Translations under genes and position numbers: made by a program | The notes under the pieces: model-generated | Databases searched by the model: none | Told to the model about the DNA's origin: nothing | The model's input: only the letters and a program-made list of their open reading frames with translations | Shown here: positions 8,686-16,561 of the stretch, piece by piece | How positions within the stretch are numbered: the stretch's first letter is position 1 | Layout: each line of letters opens with the position of its first letter | From: an uncultured Clostridia bacterium | GTDB lineage: Bacteria > Bacillota > Clostridia > Oscillospirales > Oscillospiraceae | Length of the DNA stretch: 64,000 bases | Direction: 5' to 3' | Assembly: GCA_947170435.1 (NCBI GenBank) | Contig: CAMVTO010000001.1 | Span: 124,780 to 188,779 of the forward strand

Positions 8686-9297
8686 ATGAACAACAAGACG
8701 AATGTACGCGCGCTGACGATCCTCGCGCTGATGACCGCGCTGGTGGTCATCTTCTCCTTCACGCCCATCGGCAGCATCCCCATCGGGCCGCTGGTCATCA
8801 CGCTCAACACCATCCCCGTCGCCATCGCGGCGATCGCGCTGGGGCCGAAGGGCGGCCTTATCATGGGCAGCGTGTTCGGATTTTTGAGCTTTCTGCAGTG
8901 CCTCGGCATCGGCGTGCCGAGCGGCATGGGCGCGATGCTCTTCAGCATCTCGCCGTTCCTCGCGTTTGTGCAGCGCTTTGTGCCCCGCGCGTTAGACGGG
9001 TTTCTGGTGGGCATCATTTTCCGCGCCTGCGAGAAAAAGCTGGGCAAGTGGGCGTGCTTCATTGCGGGCTTCTGCACGGCGTTTTTGAACACCGCGTTCT
9101 TTATGTCCGCGCTGGTGCTGCTCTTCGGCGCCACCGAGTATGTGCAAAATCTGATGAACGGGCGGGACGTGCTTGCGTTCATCGTGGGCTTTGTCGGCGT
9201 CAACGCCGTGGTGGAGATGATCTCCTCGACGCTCATTGCGGGCTTCGTCGGCACGGCGCTCTATCAGGCGAAGATCCTGCCCTTAGAGAAACCATAA
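8686..9297 (+). CDS. ECF transporter S component, probably pantothenate-specific (PanT-like)
   Basis: The substrate-binding membrane subunit of an energy-coupling-factor vitamin importer; it would work with a shared EcfA/A'/T module encoded elsewhere. The 203 residues are very hydrophobic, with about six predicted helices. The first helix carries the Ala-rich face typical of S components (RALTILALMTALVVI). Substrate is inferred from context: coaX starts 16 bp downstream in the same transcript and coaBC is divergent. Pantothenate is therefore the most likely vitamin, as in PanT of other Firmicutes. AGGAGG precedes the ATG. Riboflavin- or folate-type S components are alternatives that sequence alone does not exclude. 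Confidence 0.87.
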   Translation: MNNKTNVRALTILALMTALVVIFSFTPIGSIPIGPLVITLNTIPVAIAAIALGPKGGLIMGSVFGFLSFLQCLGIGVPSGMGAMLFSISPFLAFVQRFVPRALDGFLVGIIFRACEKKLGKWACFIAGFCTAFLNTAFFMSALVLLFGATEYVQNLMNGRDVLAFIVGFVGVNAVVEMISSTLIAGFVGTALYQAKILPLEKP

Positions 9298-9313
9298 GAG
9301 GGGAGACCGGTTT

Positions 9314-10081
9314 ATGCTCCTTGCCATTGATATCGGCAACACCCATATCGTGATCGGCTGCATCGAGAACGACAAGATCGTCTGCGAGGCCCGCATCGCC
9401 ACAGATAAGACCCGCACCTCCGACCAGTACGGCGTGGAGATCAAGTCTATGATCGAGGCCTTCGGCTGCCGCATCGACGACGTGGAGGACTGCATCATCT
9501 CCTCCGTCGTGCCGCCGGTATTCAACGCGGTGCGCAGCGGTGTGTACAAGATCACCGAACGCAAGCCCATGGTCGTGGGTCACGGACTCAAGACCGGGCT
9601 CGACATCCGCATGGACAACCCGGCCCAGGTGGGCAGCGACCGCATCGTCATCGCTGTCGCGGCGCTGGCCAAGCGCGAGCCGCCGCTGATCCTCATCGAC
9701 ATGGGCACCGCCACCACCGTGGAAGTCATCGAGCCGAAGAACAAGTACCTCGGCGGCGTGATCATGCCCGGTGCGCGGGTGTCGCTGGACGCGCTGACCA
9801 ACTCCACCGCGCAGCTGCCCGGCATCAATCTTGACCGCCCGGGCAAGATCATTGCCAAGAACACCGTTGATTCCATGCGCAGCGGCATCATGTACGGCAC
9901 CGCCGCCATGCTCGACGGCGTCATCGACCGCATGGAGGAGGAGCTGGGCCATTCGTCTACCATCGTCGCCACCGGCGGCGTCGCGCCCTATATCATCCCG
10001 CTGTGCCGGCACAAGATCGTGCTGGAGCGCGACCTGCTGCTGCGGGGGCTGAACGTGATCTACAAGATGAACAAGGGCTGA
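9314..10081 (+). CDS. coaX: Type III pantothenate kinase CoaX
   Basis: Phosphorylates pantothenate with ATP as the first step of coenzyme A synthesis; type III enzymes are not feedback-inhibited by CoA. The 255-residue protein has the ASKHA-fold signature at its start (LLAIDIGNTHIVIGC) and the family motif IDMGTATTVEV near residues 128-138. The pantothenate-binding region GVIMPGARVSLDAL and a C-terminal TGGVAPYI glycine motif follow. Length and motif order are normal for CoaX. It follows the predicted pantothenate S component closely and ends at a strong terminator. Presence of CoaX rather than CoaA or type II CoaW fits Clostridia. Confidence 0.96.
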   Translation: MLLAIDIGNTHIVIGCIENDKIVCEARIATDKTRTSDQYGVEIKSMIEAFGCRIDDVEDCIISSVVPPVFNAVRSGVYKITERKPMVVGHGLKTGLDIRMDNPAQVGSDRIVIAVAALAKREPPLILIDMGTATTVEVIEPKNKYLGGVIMPGARVSLDALTNSTAQLPGINLDRPGKIIAKNTVDSMRSGIMYGTAAMLDGVIDRMEEELGHSSTIVATGGVAPYIIPLCRHKIVLERDLLLRGLNVIYKMNKG

Positions 10082-10083
10082 AT

Positions 10084-10118
10084 AAAAACTCCGAAGCTTA
10101 CGCTTCGGAGTTTTTGTT
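10084..10118. terminator. Bidirectional terminator whose loop contains the stop codon of the AI-2E gene
   Basis: The stem pairs 10086-10097 with 10102-10113 around a TTAC loop, with T-rich tails on both strands. The TTA in the loop (10098-10100) is the stop codon of the opposing gene, so the stem also encodes its last residues. Confidence 0.9.
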
Positions 10119-11321
10119 GTCCGGGAGGGCGTTCAGTTGGTCGATGCCGTTGTTGCTGTGGAACGGTTCGTCGGAGGTGATCCCCTTCGCCGCGAGGCGC
10201 TTGCCGCTGAAGTGGTTGACCGCGGCGTAGAAGCAGGCAAACACCGGCACGCCGAGGAACATACCCAGCACGCCGAAGAACCCGCCGCCGATGAGGATCG
10301 CCACAATGACCCAGAAGCTGGGCAGCTGGGTGGAATTGCCGAGGATCTTCGGGCCGATGATGTTGCCGTCGAGCTGCTGGAGCACCAGTACAAAGATGAT
10401 GAAGTACAGGCACTTGACCGGGCTGACCAGCAGGATGAGGAACGCGCTGGGGATCGCGCCGAGGAACGGACCGAAGAACGGGATGATGTTCGTAATGCCC
10501 ACGATGACGCTGACAAGAGGCGTGTAGGGCATTTTGAGGAACGAGCAGCCGATGAAGCACAGGATGCCGATGATGAGCGAATCCAGCAGCTTGCCGCGGA
10601 CGAATCCGCTGAAGATGTTGTTCGCCGTGCCGGCGGCGCTGAGCGTGCCGCGGTAATGGGACTCGCTCACGGTGCTGTAGAGCAGGCGCCGCGCGCCGGT
10701 GGCGAAGCCCTCCTTGAGCGCGAGCAGGTACACCGACACGATCACACCCACGAGAAAGTCCTTGAAGAACAGCACCACGCTCAGCACGCCGCTGGTGACG
10801 ATGCCGATGGTCTGCTGCGCCTGCGGCAGGAACTTATCGGTGAACCATCCGCGCACTTCATCCCAATATTCGTCGATGGCGGCGGAGACGCGGGGCGCGA
10901 TCTCCGGGTTGTCATCGAGCAGCTTGGTCACCCAGGCATAGACTGTGTTGTAGTAGCTTTGCATGTTGCCGACCAGCGTGGCGACGCTCTGGTACAGCTG
11001 CGGGATCAGGATGCTGACGAGGACATACACCGCGAGGAATACCACCGCCCACGTCAGCAGGATGCTCGCCGCGCGCACCAGGCCGCGCTTGCTCTTTTCC
11101 CCGAAGAGCTTGAACAGCATGCGGTCAAAGCTGTTGACCAGCGGCGTGAGCAGGTATGCCATCGCCGCGCCGTAGATCACGGGCTTGAGTGCCTTGGCAA
11201 ACTTGCCCGCCAGCGAGAGCAGCACGCCGTGACGAAAGACCGTATCGTAGAAGATCATCAGGGCGCAGACCGTCAGAAAAGCGGTCAGGCCCCAGCGAAA
11301 ATACCGTTTTTTTTCCATCAT
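10098..11321 (-). CDS. AI-2E family transporter (multi-pass membrane protein)
   Basis: A predicted membrane exporter of the AI-2E/PerM family. Named members export autoinducer-2 or move Na+/Li+ for H+, but most members have no proven substrate. The 407-residue protein shows about eight hydrophobic segments in the family's pattern: two at the N-terminus, a large amphipathic middle region (about 110-180), then paired helices ending in GIICFIGC, IVGITNIIPFFGPFLGAIPSA and VVAILIGGGFFGVLGMFLGVPVFA. The conserved NxIPFxGPxxGxIP-like motif is clear. The ATG at 11321 follows AAAGGA. The gene is convergent with coaX, with a shared terminator, and divergent from a lipid kinase gene. Confidence 0.9.
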   Translation of the reverse strand: MMEKKRYFRWGLTAFLTVCALMIFYDTVFRHGVLLSLAGKFAKALKPVIYGAAMAYLLTPLVNSFDRMLFKLFGEKSKRGLVRAASILLTWAVVFLAVYVLVSILIPQLYQSVATLVGNMQSYYNTVYAWVTKLLDDNPEIAPRVSAAIDEYWDEVRGWFTDKFLPQAQQTIGIVTSGVLSVVLFFKDFLVGVIVSVYLLALKEGFATGARRLLYSTVSESHYRGTLSAAGTANNIFSGFVRGKLLDSLIIGILCFIGCSFLKMPYTPLVSVIVGITNIIPFFGPFLGAIPSAFLILLVSPVKCLYFIIFVLVLQQLDGNIIGPKILGNSTQLPSFWVIVAILIGGGFFGVLGMFLGVPVFACFYAAVNHFSGKRLAAKGITSDEPFHSNNGIDQLNALPDNKNSEA

Positions 11322-11383
11322 TTTCTTCCTTTTGTAAATCAAAATCTGTATGATATGTTTACCTTATTCCTTTTTGGCAAGAA

Positions 11384-11412
11384 TTGCAACAGCGAGTTTT
11401 GTGTGGTACAAT
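11384..11412 (+). promoter_or_regulatory. Predicted vegetative promoter of the lipid-kinase gene
   Basis: TTGCAA at 11384-11389 and TACAAT at 11407-11412, spacer 17 bp. Start of transcription near 11419 gives a leader of about 25 bases. Confidence 0.75.
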
Positions 11413-11444
11413 TTCAATCAGAAAAAACAACCCGGAGGCTGAGC

Positions 11445-12338
11445 ATGAGCAAAAAACTCCTTTTTATCGTCAATCCCCGCGCGGGAAAGAACAAATCTCA
11501 CGCGCCGCTGTTCGACGCCGCGGCGATCTATTCCGAGGCGGGATACCTCATCACCATTCGCCTCACCCGCCGACGCGGGGACGCGACGCGGTTTGCCGAG
11601 AAGCTGGGCGCGGACTACGATCTCGTGGTCTGCCACGGCGGAGACGGAACCCTCAACGAGACCGTCAACGGCATTATGAAGCTGCCCGCGGACGCGCGCC
11701 CGCAGGTGAGCTACCTGCCCGGCGGCAGCACCAACGACTTCGCCGCCAGCCTCAACATCTCAAACGAGCCGGCGGTCGCCGCCCAGAGCGCCATGCGCCT
11801 GCGCCCGCGGAAGCTGGACGTGGGCCGGTTCGGGCGGCGGTACTTCGTCTATGTCGCCTCCTTTGGCGCGTTCACCAAGGCGAGCTACAGCGTGCCCCAG
11901 GATGTCAAGAACGTATTCGGGCATTTTGCCTATATCCTCGAGGGCGTCCGCGACCTTGATACGCTGCACCCGTACCGGATGAAGCTCACCGCCGACGGTG
12001 AGGTATTCGACGGCGAGTACCTGTTCGGTGCGATCAGCAACTCCACCTCCATCGCTGGCATGATGAAGCTCTCTCCCGACGATGTGAGCTTCAACGACGG
12101 CGAGTTCGAGCTGCTGCTGGTGCCTGTGCCCAAGACCCCCGCGGCGCTGCAGGCGCTGACCCGCGGGCTGATGTATCAGGAGTACGGCGACAGCGAGGAT
12201 CTGATCTTTCGCCATGTGAAGCATGTGGTGGCGGAGACGGCGGAAAACATCCCCTGGACGCTGGACGGCGAATTTGTCCCCGGCGCGCCGAAGATCGACA
12301 TCTCCATCGAGGGCAGCGGCGTGGAGATGCTGCTGTAG
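11445..12338 (+). CDS. Diacylglycerol/lipid kinase family protein (DagK/YegS type)
   Basis: An ATP-dependent kinase that probably phosphorylates diacylglycerol or a related lipid at the membrane, returning it to phosphatidate. The 297-residue protein shows the family's ATP-binding elements: IVNPRAGKNK at the start, CHGGDGTLNETVNG at about residues 63-76 and LPGGSTNDFA, a variant of the usual GTxNDFA. A C-terminal beta-rich half follows, with DGEYLFGAISNS and a closing WTLDGEF motif that usually coordinates the lipid-facing site. CCCGGAGG precedes the ATG at 11445. The reading frame extends far upstream, but that part is antisense to the AI-2E gene and is not coding. No terminator is obvious behind it. 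Confidence 0.92.
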   Translation: MSKKLLFIVNPRAGKNKSHAPLFDAAAIYSEAGYLITIRLTRRRGDATRFAEKLGADYDLVVCHGGDGTLNETVNGIMKLPADARPQVSYLPGGSTNDFAASLNISNEPAVAAQSAMRLRPRKLDVGRFGRRYFVYVASFGAFTKASYSVPQDVKNVFGHFAYILEGVRDLDTLHPYRMKLTADGEVFDGEYLFGAISNSTSIAGMMKLSPDDVSFNDGEFELLLVPVPKTPAALQALTRGLMYQEYGDSEDLIFRHVKHVVAETAENIPWTLDGEFVPGAPKIDISIEGSGVEMLL

Positions 12339-12386
12339 GCTTTATATTTGTAGGTTTTCCACAAAAAAGGCCCACCATTTTTGTTG

Positions 12387-12415
12387 TTGTATAAGTTCAT
12401 TTTTTATTATATAAT
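12387..12415 (+). promoter_or_regulatory. Predicted vegetative promoter of the EF-G paralogue
   Basis: TTGTAT at 12387-12392 and TATAAT at 12410-12415, spacer 17 bp, in an AT-rich stretch. The leader is about 50 bases. Confidence 0.7.
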
Positions 12416-12472
12416 CCATTTGTTGAGCGAAATTCCCCAAACGGGGAATCACAGTAAAGGAGAACAAACCTT

Positions 12473-14506
12473 ATGAGTGCTAAAGACGTACGCAACATCG
12501 TGCTGCTGGGTCACGGCGGCAGCGGCAAGACCAAGCTCGCGGAGAACATGCTGGCGATGACCGGCGCGCCCGCTCAGCTCGACTACGACGCTGAGGAGAA
12601 GAAGCGCGGCATTTCCATCTCCCTCGCCACCGCGCCCGCTATCTATAAGAACGTTAAGATCAATATTCTCGACGCCCCCGGCAACTTCGACTTCGCCGGC
12701 GAAGCGCTCTCCGGCATCCGGGCCGCGGAGTGCGCGGTGCTCGTCTGCGGCGCGAAGGACGGCCTGAGCGTCGGCGCTGAGCGCGCGTGGAAGATGCTGG
12801 GCAAGAAGCCCCGCATGATCTTCATCAACCGCACCGATGAGGACAACAGCAACTATCAGACCTGCTTCGACGCCCTGAAGGCGAAGTTTGGCACCGCCGT
12901 CGCGCCCATCGTCGCCCCCGTGATGGACGGCGCGGGCCATGTCACCGAGATCGTCGACCTGCTGCACAACAAGGCGTATGAGGTCAAGGGCGGCAAGGCG
13001 GTTTCCTGCCCCATCCCCGCGAGCGTCAAGGACGAGGTCGAGACGCTGCGCGCGGAGCTGATGGAAGCCGCCGCCGGCGCTGACGAGGAGCTGATGGAGA
13101 AGTTCTTCGAGACCATGGAGCTTTCCAACGAGGAGATCGCCAAGGGCCTCAAGATCGGCGTGCATGACGGCAGCGTCGCGCCCGTGCTCTGCGGCAGCGC
13201 CGCCACTGGTCTCGGCGTCGAGATGCTGCTCGAATGCGTGCTCGATCTCGTACCCGTCGCCACCGATATGCCCGCCGAGAAGGCTGCTACCGAGGACGGC
13301 AAGGAAATCGAGGTCGCCTATGACGAGTCCGGCGCCACCGCCGCCATCGTGTTCAAGACCATCTCCGACCAGTACGGCAAGTACAGCCTGGTCAAGGTCG
13401 TGCGCGGCAAGATCACCGGCGATATGTCTCTCTACAATCCCACCACGGGCAACACCGAGAAGCTCGGCCGCCTGTACACCATCAAGGGCCAGAAGAACGA
13501 GGAAGTCAAGGAGATCGGCTGCGGCGACATCGGCGCCATTGCCAAGATGGACCGCGTCAAGACGAACGACACGCTCTGCGATCCCAAGAACATTGTTGTT
13601 CTCCCGAAGATCGCTTTCGCCGAGCCCTGCTACTCCCGTGCCATCGCGCCCAAGACCCGCGGTCAGGAAGACAAGCTGGGCACCGGCCTCAACCGCCTCA
13701 ACGAGGAAGATCCGACGTTCAGCGTTCTCAATAACGCCGAGACGCACCAGATCGTTGTCTCCGGCGCCGGCGACATCCAGATCGACGTGCTGGTGAGCAA
13801 GCTCAAGAGCCGCTTCGGCGTCGACACCGAGCTGGACACCCCGCGTGTTGCCTATCGTGAGCGCATCCGCAAGACCGTCCAGAAGCAGGGCCGTCATAAG
13901 AAGCAGACCGGCGGCAGCGGCCAGTTCGGTGACGTCTGGGTTCGCTTCGAGCCGAACGAGGAGTCCGAGGAAATGGTGTTCGCCGAGGAGGTCTTCGGCG
14001 GCAGCGTGCCCAAGAACTTCTTCCCCGCGGTCGAGAAGGGCCTGCGCGAGGCCTGCCTCCACGGCCCGCTGGCCGGCTATCCGGTTGTGAACCTGAAGGC
14101 AGTCCTGTACGACGGCTCCTACCATCCTGTCGACTCCTCCGAAATCGCGTTCAAGACCGCCGCGAACCTCGCCTATAAGGCGGCGATGCCCGAGGCGTCC
14201 CCGGTTCTGCTGGAGCCGGTGTGCGAGCTGAAGGTCACGGTGCCCGATCAGTACATGGGCGATATCCTCGGTGATCTCAACAAGCGCCGCGGCCGCGTCA
14301 TGGGCATGAACCCCACCGGCGACGGCGAGCAGATCATCGAGGCGGAGTGCCCCGAGGCGGAGCTGATGAGCTACGCCATCGACCTGCGCTCCATGACCCA
14401 GTCCCGCGGCAGCTTTGTGATGCACTTCGTGCGCTATGAGCAGTGCCCCGCCGACGCGCAGGAGAAGGCCATCGCCGCGGCGAAGGCCATGCAGGACGGC
14501 GAATAA
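12473..14506 (+). CDS. Elongation factor G-like GTPase (EF-G2 type paralogue)
   Basis: A five-domain translational GTPase of 677 residues related to EF-G. It is unlikely to be the main EF-G, because its G domain departs from the canonical form. G1 is GHGGSGKT (13-20). The switch I region between G1 and RGISI is only about 20 residues long. G3 reads DAPG followed by Asn71, where translation factors carry the catalytic His. G4 is NRTD (119-122). Domains II to V are intact (KTRGQEDKLG, SGAGDIQIDVL, GSGQFGDV, LGDLNKRRGRVMGM). The family is known from many bacteria; whether it acts in translocation, recycling or rescue is unclear. It has its own promoter and terminator, and no rpsL, rpsG or tuf neighbour. 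Confidence 0.9.
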   Translation: MSAKDVRNIVLLGHGGSGKTKLAENMLAMTGAPAQLDYDAEEKKRGISISLATAPAIYKNVKINILDAPGNFDFAGEALSGIRAAECAVLVCGAKDGLSVGAERAWKMLGKKPRMIFINRTDEDNSNYQTCFDALKAKFGTAVAPIVAPVMDGAGHVTEIVDLLHNKAYEVKGGKAVSCPIPASVKDEVETLRAELMEAAAGADEELMEKFFETMELSNEEIAKGLKIGVHDGSVAPVLCGSAATGLGVEMLLECVLDLVPVATDMPAEKAATEDGKEIEVAYDESGATAAIVFKTISDQYGKYSLVKVVRGKITGDMSLYNPTTGNTEKLGRLYTIKGQKNEEVKEIGCGDIGAIAKMDRVKTNDTLCDPKNIVVLPKIAFAEPCYSRAIAPKTRGQEDKLGTGLNRLNEEDPTFSVLNNAETHQIVVSGAGDIQIDVLVSKLKSRFGVDTELDTPRVAYRERIRKTVQKQGRHKKQTGGSGQFGDVWVRFEPNEESEEMVFAEEVFGGSVPKNFFPAVEKGLREACLHGPLAGYPVVNLKAVLYDGSYHPVDSSEIAFKTAANLAYKAAMPEASPVLLEPVCELKVTVPDQYMGDILGDLNKRRGRVMGMNPTGDGEQIIEAECPEAELMSYAIDLRSMTQSRGSFVMHFVRYEQCPADAQEKAIAAAKAMQDGE

Positions 14507-14513
14507 TTCCGAT

Positions 14514-14551
14514 AAAAAGAAAGGCTTCCGGTTGGAAGCCTTTCTTTTTTG
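14514..14551 (+). terminator. Intrinsic terminator of the EF-G paralogue
   Basis: The stem AAAGGCTTCC/GGAAGCCTTT, extended by A/T pairs, ends in six T residues just after the stop codon. Confidence 0.9.
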
Positions 14552-15129
14552 CGCGGGAGGTTCCGCCTGCGGGCGAACTTCGCTTCGCGGGAGATTCCGC
14601 CTACGGGCGGAGTGACTTTTCCGGCGGCGGAAAAGTCACCAAAAGGTAGGGGAGGGTTCCGCGCCTCCGGGCGCGGGTTACTTTTCCCGCGAAGGAAAAG
14701 TAACCAAAAGTTCGCCAGAAACCAATGGTTTCTGAACTTCCTTTTTGGGGGAGTTTCCTGTGATTTGTATGGGTCGTTCGATGGTCGATACGCTGTTTTC
14801 CACCGCTGCACTGACACTGCAATGCGCCGCCTGCTCGGCGGCATGACCTTTCCTCATGTCGGAATACCTGCATGGGGCCTGGGATGGTGATAAACGAACG
14901 ACGTACCAATGCCATTCCTTGAACGCGGCGGGGCTGGCCGGTGTCCGGCGGTCGAGGGAAGTCAATGCGACATTCGGACAAAACAGCGTATCGGAATACA
15001 GAAGGTATCATCTCATATATAAGAAACCTGCCCCAAAGGCGCTTTTCCTTTTTTGGAAGTCTGAAACCGTTTCTTCCTTTTCAAGAAAAAGGAAGAAACG
15101 GTTTCAGGTGACGCTCTCCGAAAAGAGCA
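14552..15129. repeat. Non-coding stretch filled with hairpins and inverted repeats
   Basis: No convincing gene lies here; all open frames are short and lack ribosome sites. Two related hairpins stand side by side: stem 14612-14622 with 14629-14639 (GTGACTTTTCC arm) and stem 14676-14687 with 14694-14705 (GGTTACTTTTCC arm). Both are followed by CCAAAAG or ACCAAAAG. They differ by a G-C to T-A pair change that keeps the stem. A palindrome CAGAAACCA-A-TGGTTTCTG follows at 14716-14734. Two wide-spaced inverted repeats lie in 14773-14993 (GTCGTTCG 14773-14780 with 14895-14902; a 14-base arm 14786-14799 with 14980-14993). The last item is a perfect 21-bp hairpin at 15061-15107. It looks like nested palindromic repeats or a decayed mobile element. 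Confidence 0.6.
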
Positions 15130-15160
15130 AAAAAAGACCGCCGAACGGCGGTCTTTTTGA
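15130..15160. terminator. Terminator of the rpsF-ssb-rpsR operon
   Basis: A 12-bp stem (15131-15142 with 15147-15158, centre GACCGCC/GGCGGTC) is flanked by A and T runs, so it works on either strand. It lies 11 bases beyond the rpsR stop. Confidence 0.88.
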
Positions 15161-15170
15161 TGGAACCGAA

Positions 15171-15428
15171 TTACTCGGTGACGAACGGCAGCAGAGCGAT
15201 CTGACGCGCGCGCTTGATGGCGGTGGTCAGCTGACGCTGATGCATGGCGCAGGTACCGGTGGTGCGGCGGGGCAGGATCTTGGAGCGCTCCGAAATGTAA
15301 CGGCGCAGCTTCGCGGCATCCTTGTAGTCGATCTGCTCGCACTTGTCGACGCAGAACTGGCAGACCTTCCTGCGCTTGCGGTTGGGGCCGCCGGCATGGG
15401 GGGCTCTGTTTTCACGTTCCATAGCCAT
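15171..15428 (-). CDS. rpsR: Small ribosomal subunit protein bS18
   Basis: A structural protein of the 30S platform that partners with bS6. The 85-residue protein carries the typical S18 core: [24 protein letters not shown], then [18 protein letters not shown] and [15 protein letters not shown]. Paired cysteines (CQFC, then DKC) resemble the zinc-binding C+ form of S18. The ATG at 15428 follows AAAGGAGG; the longer in-frame extension upstream runs into repeat sequence and was not used. It is the third gene of the classic rpsF-ssb-rpsR operon. The 211-bp gap to ssb is unusually long because a palindromic repeat element sits in it. Confidence 0.97.
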   Translation of the reverse strand: MAMERENRAPHAGGPNRKRRKVCQFCVDKCEQIDYKDAAKLRRYISERSKILPRRTTGTCAMHQRQLTTAIKRARQIALLPFVTE

Positions 15429-15470
15429 GAGGGTGTTCCTCCTTTTAATAAATTTAAGGCGTTCAGTCCA

Positions 15471-15561
15471 AAGCTTCGCAGAGTTTCGCGCCCGCAGGCG
15501 CAAAAGAAATCAAATCGTTTTTTCTGACGACATGCGCGTCAGAAAAACTCTTTGCACGGAG
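15471..15561 (+). repeat. Palindromic repeat element, copy 1 (between ssb and rpsR)
   Basis: This about 90-base sequence recurs inverted at 29945-30036. A 26-base run starting at 15475 (TCGCAGAGTTTCGCGCCCGC and six more bases) is identical in both. The second half is a hairpin, TTTTTCTGACG (15519-15529) with CGTCAGAAAAA (15537-15547), around a conserved centre CGACATGCGCG. A further short hairpin, AAAAGTGC-CT-GCACTTTT at 15611-15628, lies between the element and the ssb stop. Confidence 0.8.
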
Positions 15562-15639
15562 TGAACGTGCGCGCGAAGCGCGTGCGCTGAACGGAGTGAG
15601 ACCCATTCCCAAAAGTGCCTGCACTTTTAGGAGGATCAT

Positions 15640-16101
15640 TTAGAAGGGCAGTTCGCCGTCCTCTTCGATTTCGGCGTAGCTGCCGCCGCCCGCGGGGGCG
15701 GTGTAGCTTTGAGCGGGGGAGCCGTAGCTCTGACCGCCGTAGGACGGAGCGCCGTAGTCTCCGCCGCCCTGATTGTCGCGCCTGGAGTCGCCGAAGTACA
15801 CGTTGCTCGCCTGGATCTCCCACGACACGCGGTTCTGGCCGTTCTTGTCCTGCCACTTGCGGGACTGGAGCGAACCCTCGACCACGATCATGCGACCCTT
15901 GGTGAAGTACTTGCTGATAAACTCGGCGGTGCTGCGCCACGCGACGACGTCGATGAAATCCGTCTGTTTCTCCTGCGATTCCTTGGACTGGTAATCGCGA
16001 TCCACGGCGACCGAAATCGTCGTGACGGGAGTGCCGCTCTGGGTGCGGCGCAGCTCGGGATCACGGGTCAGACGCCCCATGATGATGATACGGTTCAGCA
16101 T
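15640..16101 (-). CDS. ssb: Single-stranded DNA-binding protein SSB
   Basis: Coats single-stranded DNA during replication, recombination and repair, and recruits partners through its acidic tip. The 153-residue protein has an OB fold at 1-110 (LNRIIIMGRLTRDPELRRTQ, then FIDVVAWRSTAEFISKYFTKG and MIVVEGSLQSRKWQDKNGQ). A Gly/Tyr/Ser-rich flexible linker follows. The tip is EEDGELPF, close to the canonical DDDIPF end. AGGAGGAT precedes the ATG. It lies 12 bp downstream of rpsF in a conserved operon, while rpsR follows only after a 211-bp gap. Confidence 0.97.
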   Translation of the reverse strand: MLNRIIIMGRLTRDPELRRTQSGTPVTTISVAVDRDYQSKESQEKQTDFIDVVAWRSTAEFISKYFTKGRMIVVEGSLQSRKWQDKNGQNRVSWEIQASNVYFGDSRRDNQGGGDYGAPSYGGQSYGSPAQSYTAPAGGGSYAEIEEDGELPF

Positions 16102-16113
16102 CCGGGATCCTCC

Positions 16114-16410
16114 TTACTCGTCCTTGCAGACGATCATGGAGCGGATGATACCGTCGGTAATGCGCAGGATACGATCCAGCTCTTTGGGGAACTCGGGCGC
16201 GCTCGTGAACGAGATCAGGACATAGTGGCCTTCCGTGATGTAGTTGATCGCGTACGCCAGCTTGCGCTGACCCCAATCATCCACCACGACCTCGCTCGCG
16301 TTCTGCTCGACCAGGGTCTTGAACTTCTCGGTCAGCGCCGCAACGCCTTCCTCACCCTGTGCCGGGTCGATGATGAACACGACCTCGTAGTTGGCTGTGA
16401 CTTTAGCCAT
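16114..16410 (-). CDS. rpsF: Small ribosomal subunit protein bS6
   Basis: A 30S platform protein that binds 16S rRNA together with bS18. The 98-residue protein shows the S6 signature: NYEVVFIIDP at the start, VVDDWGQRKLAYAINYITEGHYVLISF in the middle, and LDRILRITDGIIRSMIV near the end. The ATG at 16410 follows AAAGGAGG; a longer in-frame start at 16482 would cross the promoter. It leads the rpsF-ssb-rpsR operon, which has a near-consensus promoter. In other bacteria S6:S18 represses its own operon through the leader; the short leader here (about 75 bases) was not seen to fold into the known motif. Confidence 0.97.
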   Translation of the reverse strand: MAKVTANYEVVFIIDPAQGEEGVAALTEKFKTLVEQNASEVVVDDWGQRKLAYAINYITEGHYVLISFTSAPEFPKELDRILRITDGIIRSMIVCKDE

Positions 16411-16490
16411 GTGTTGCACCTCCTTTTGGACTTTGGCCCACTTCTGAAAAAATGAGCAAGGATAGCTTGCCAAAATGAACAAGCCCTATT

Positions 16491-16518
16491 ATTATATAAA
16501 AAGAAATCGCGATGTCAA
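16491..16518 (-). promoter_or_regulatory. Predicted vegetative promoter of rpsF-ssb-rpsR
   Basis: On the minus strand a perfect TTGACA (16518-16513) and a perfect TATAAT (16496-16491) are separated by 16 bp. This is the closest match to consensus in the window, as fits ribosomal protein genes. Confidence 0.85.
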
Positions 16519-16561
16519 GCGAAAATTTTCGTTTGTTGATGACTTTTTGGAGGGACACAAG

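Noticed and set aside
10137-11444. Long N-terminal extension of the lipid kinase frame
   Set aside because: The in-frame extension is antisense to the AI-2E gene; the kinase starts at 11445 with a clear ribosome site and a promoter in front.
14434-15011. Several 70-136-codon frames in the 14.5-15.0 kb gap
   Set aside because: They run through hairpins and the EF-G paralogue end, share no ribosome sites and look like translated repeat DNA.
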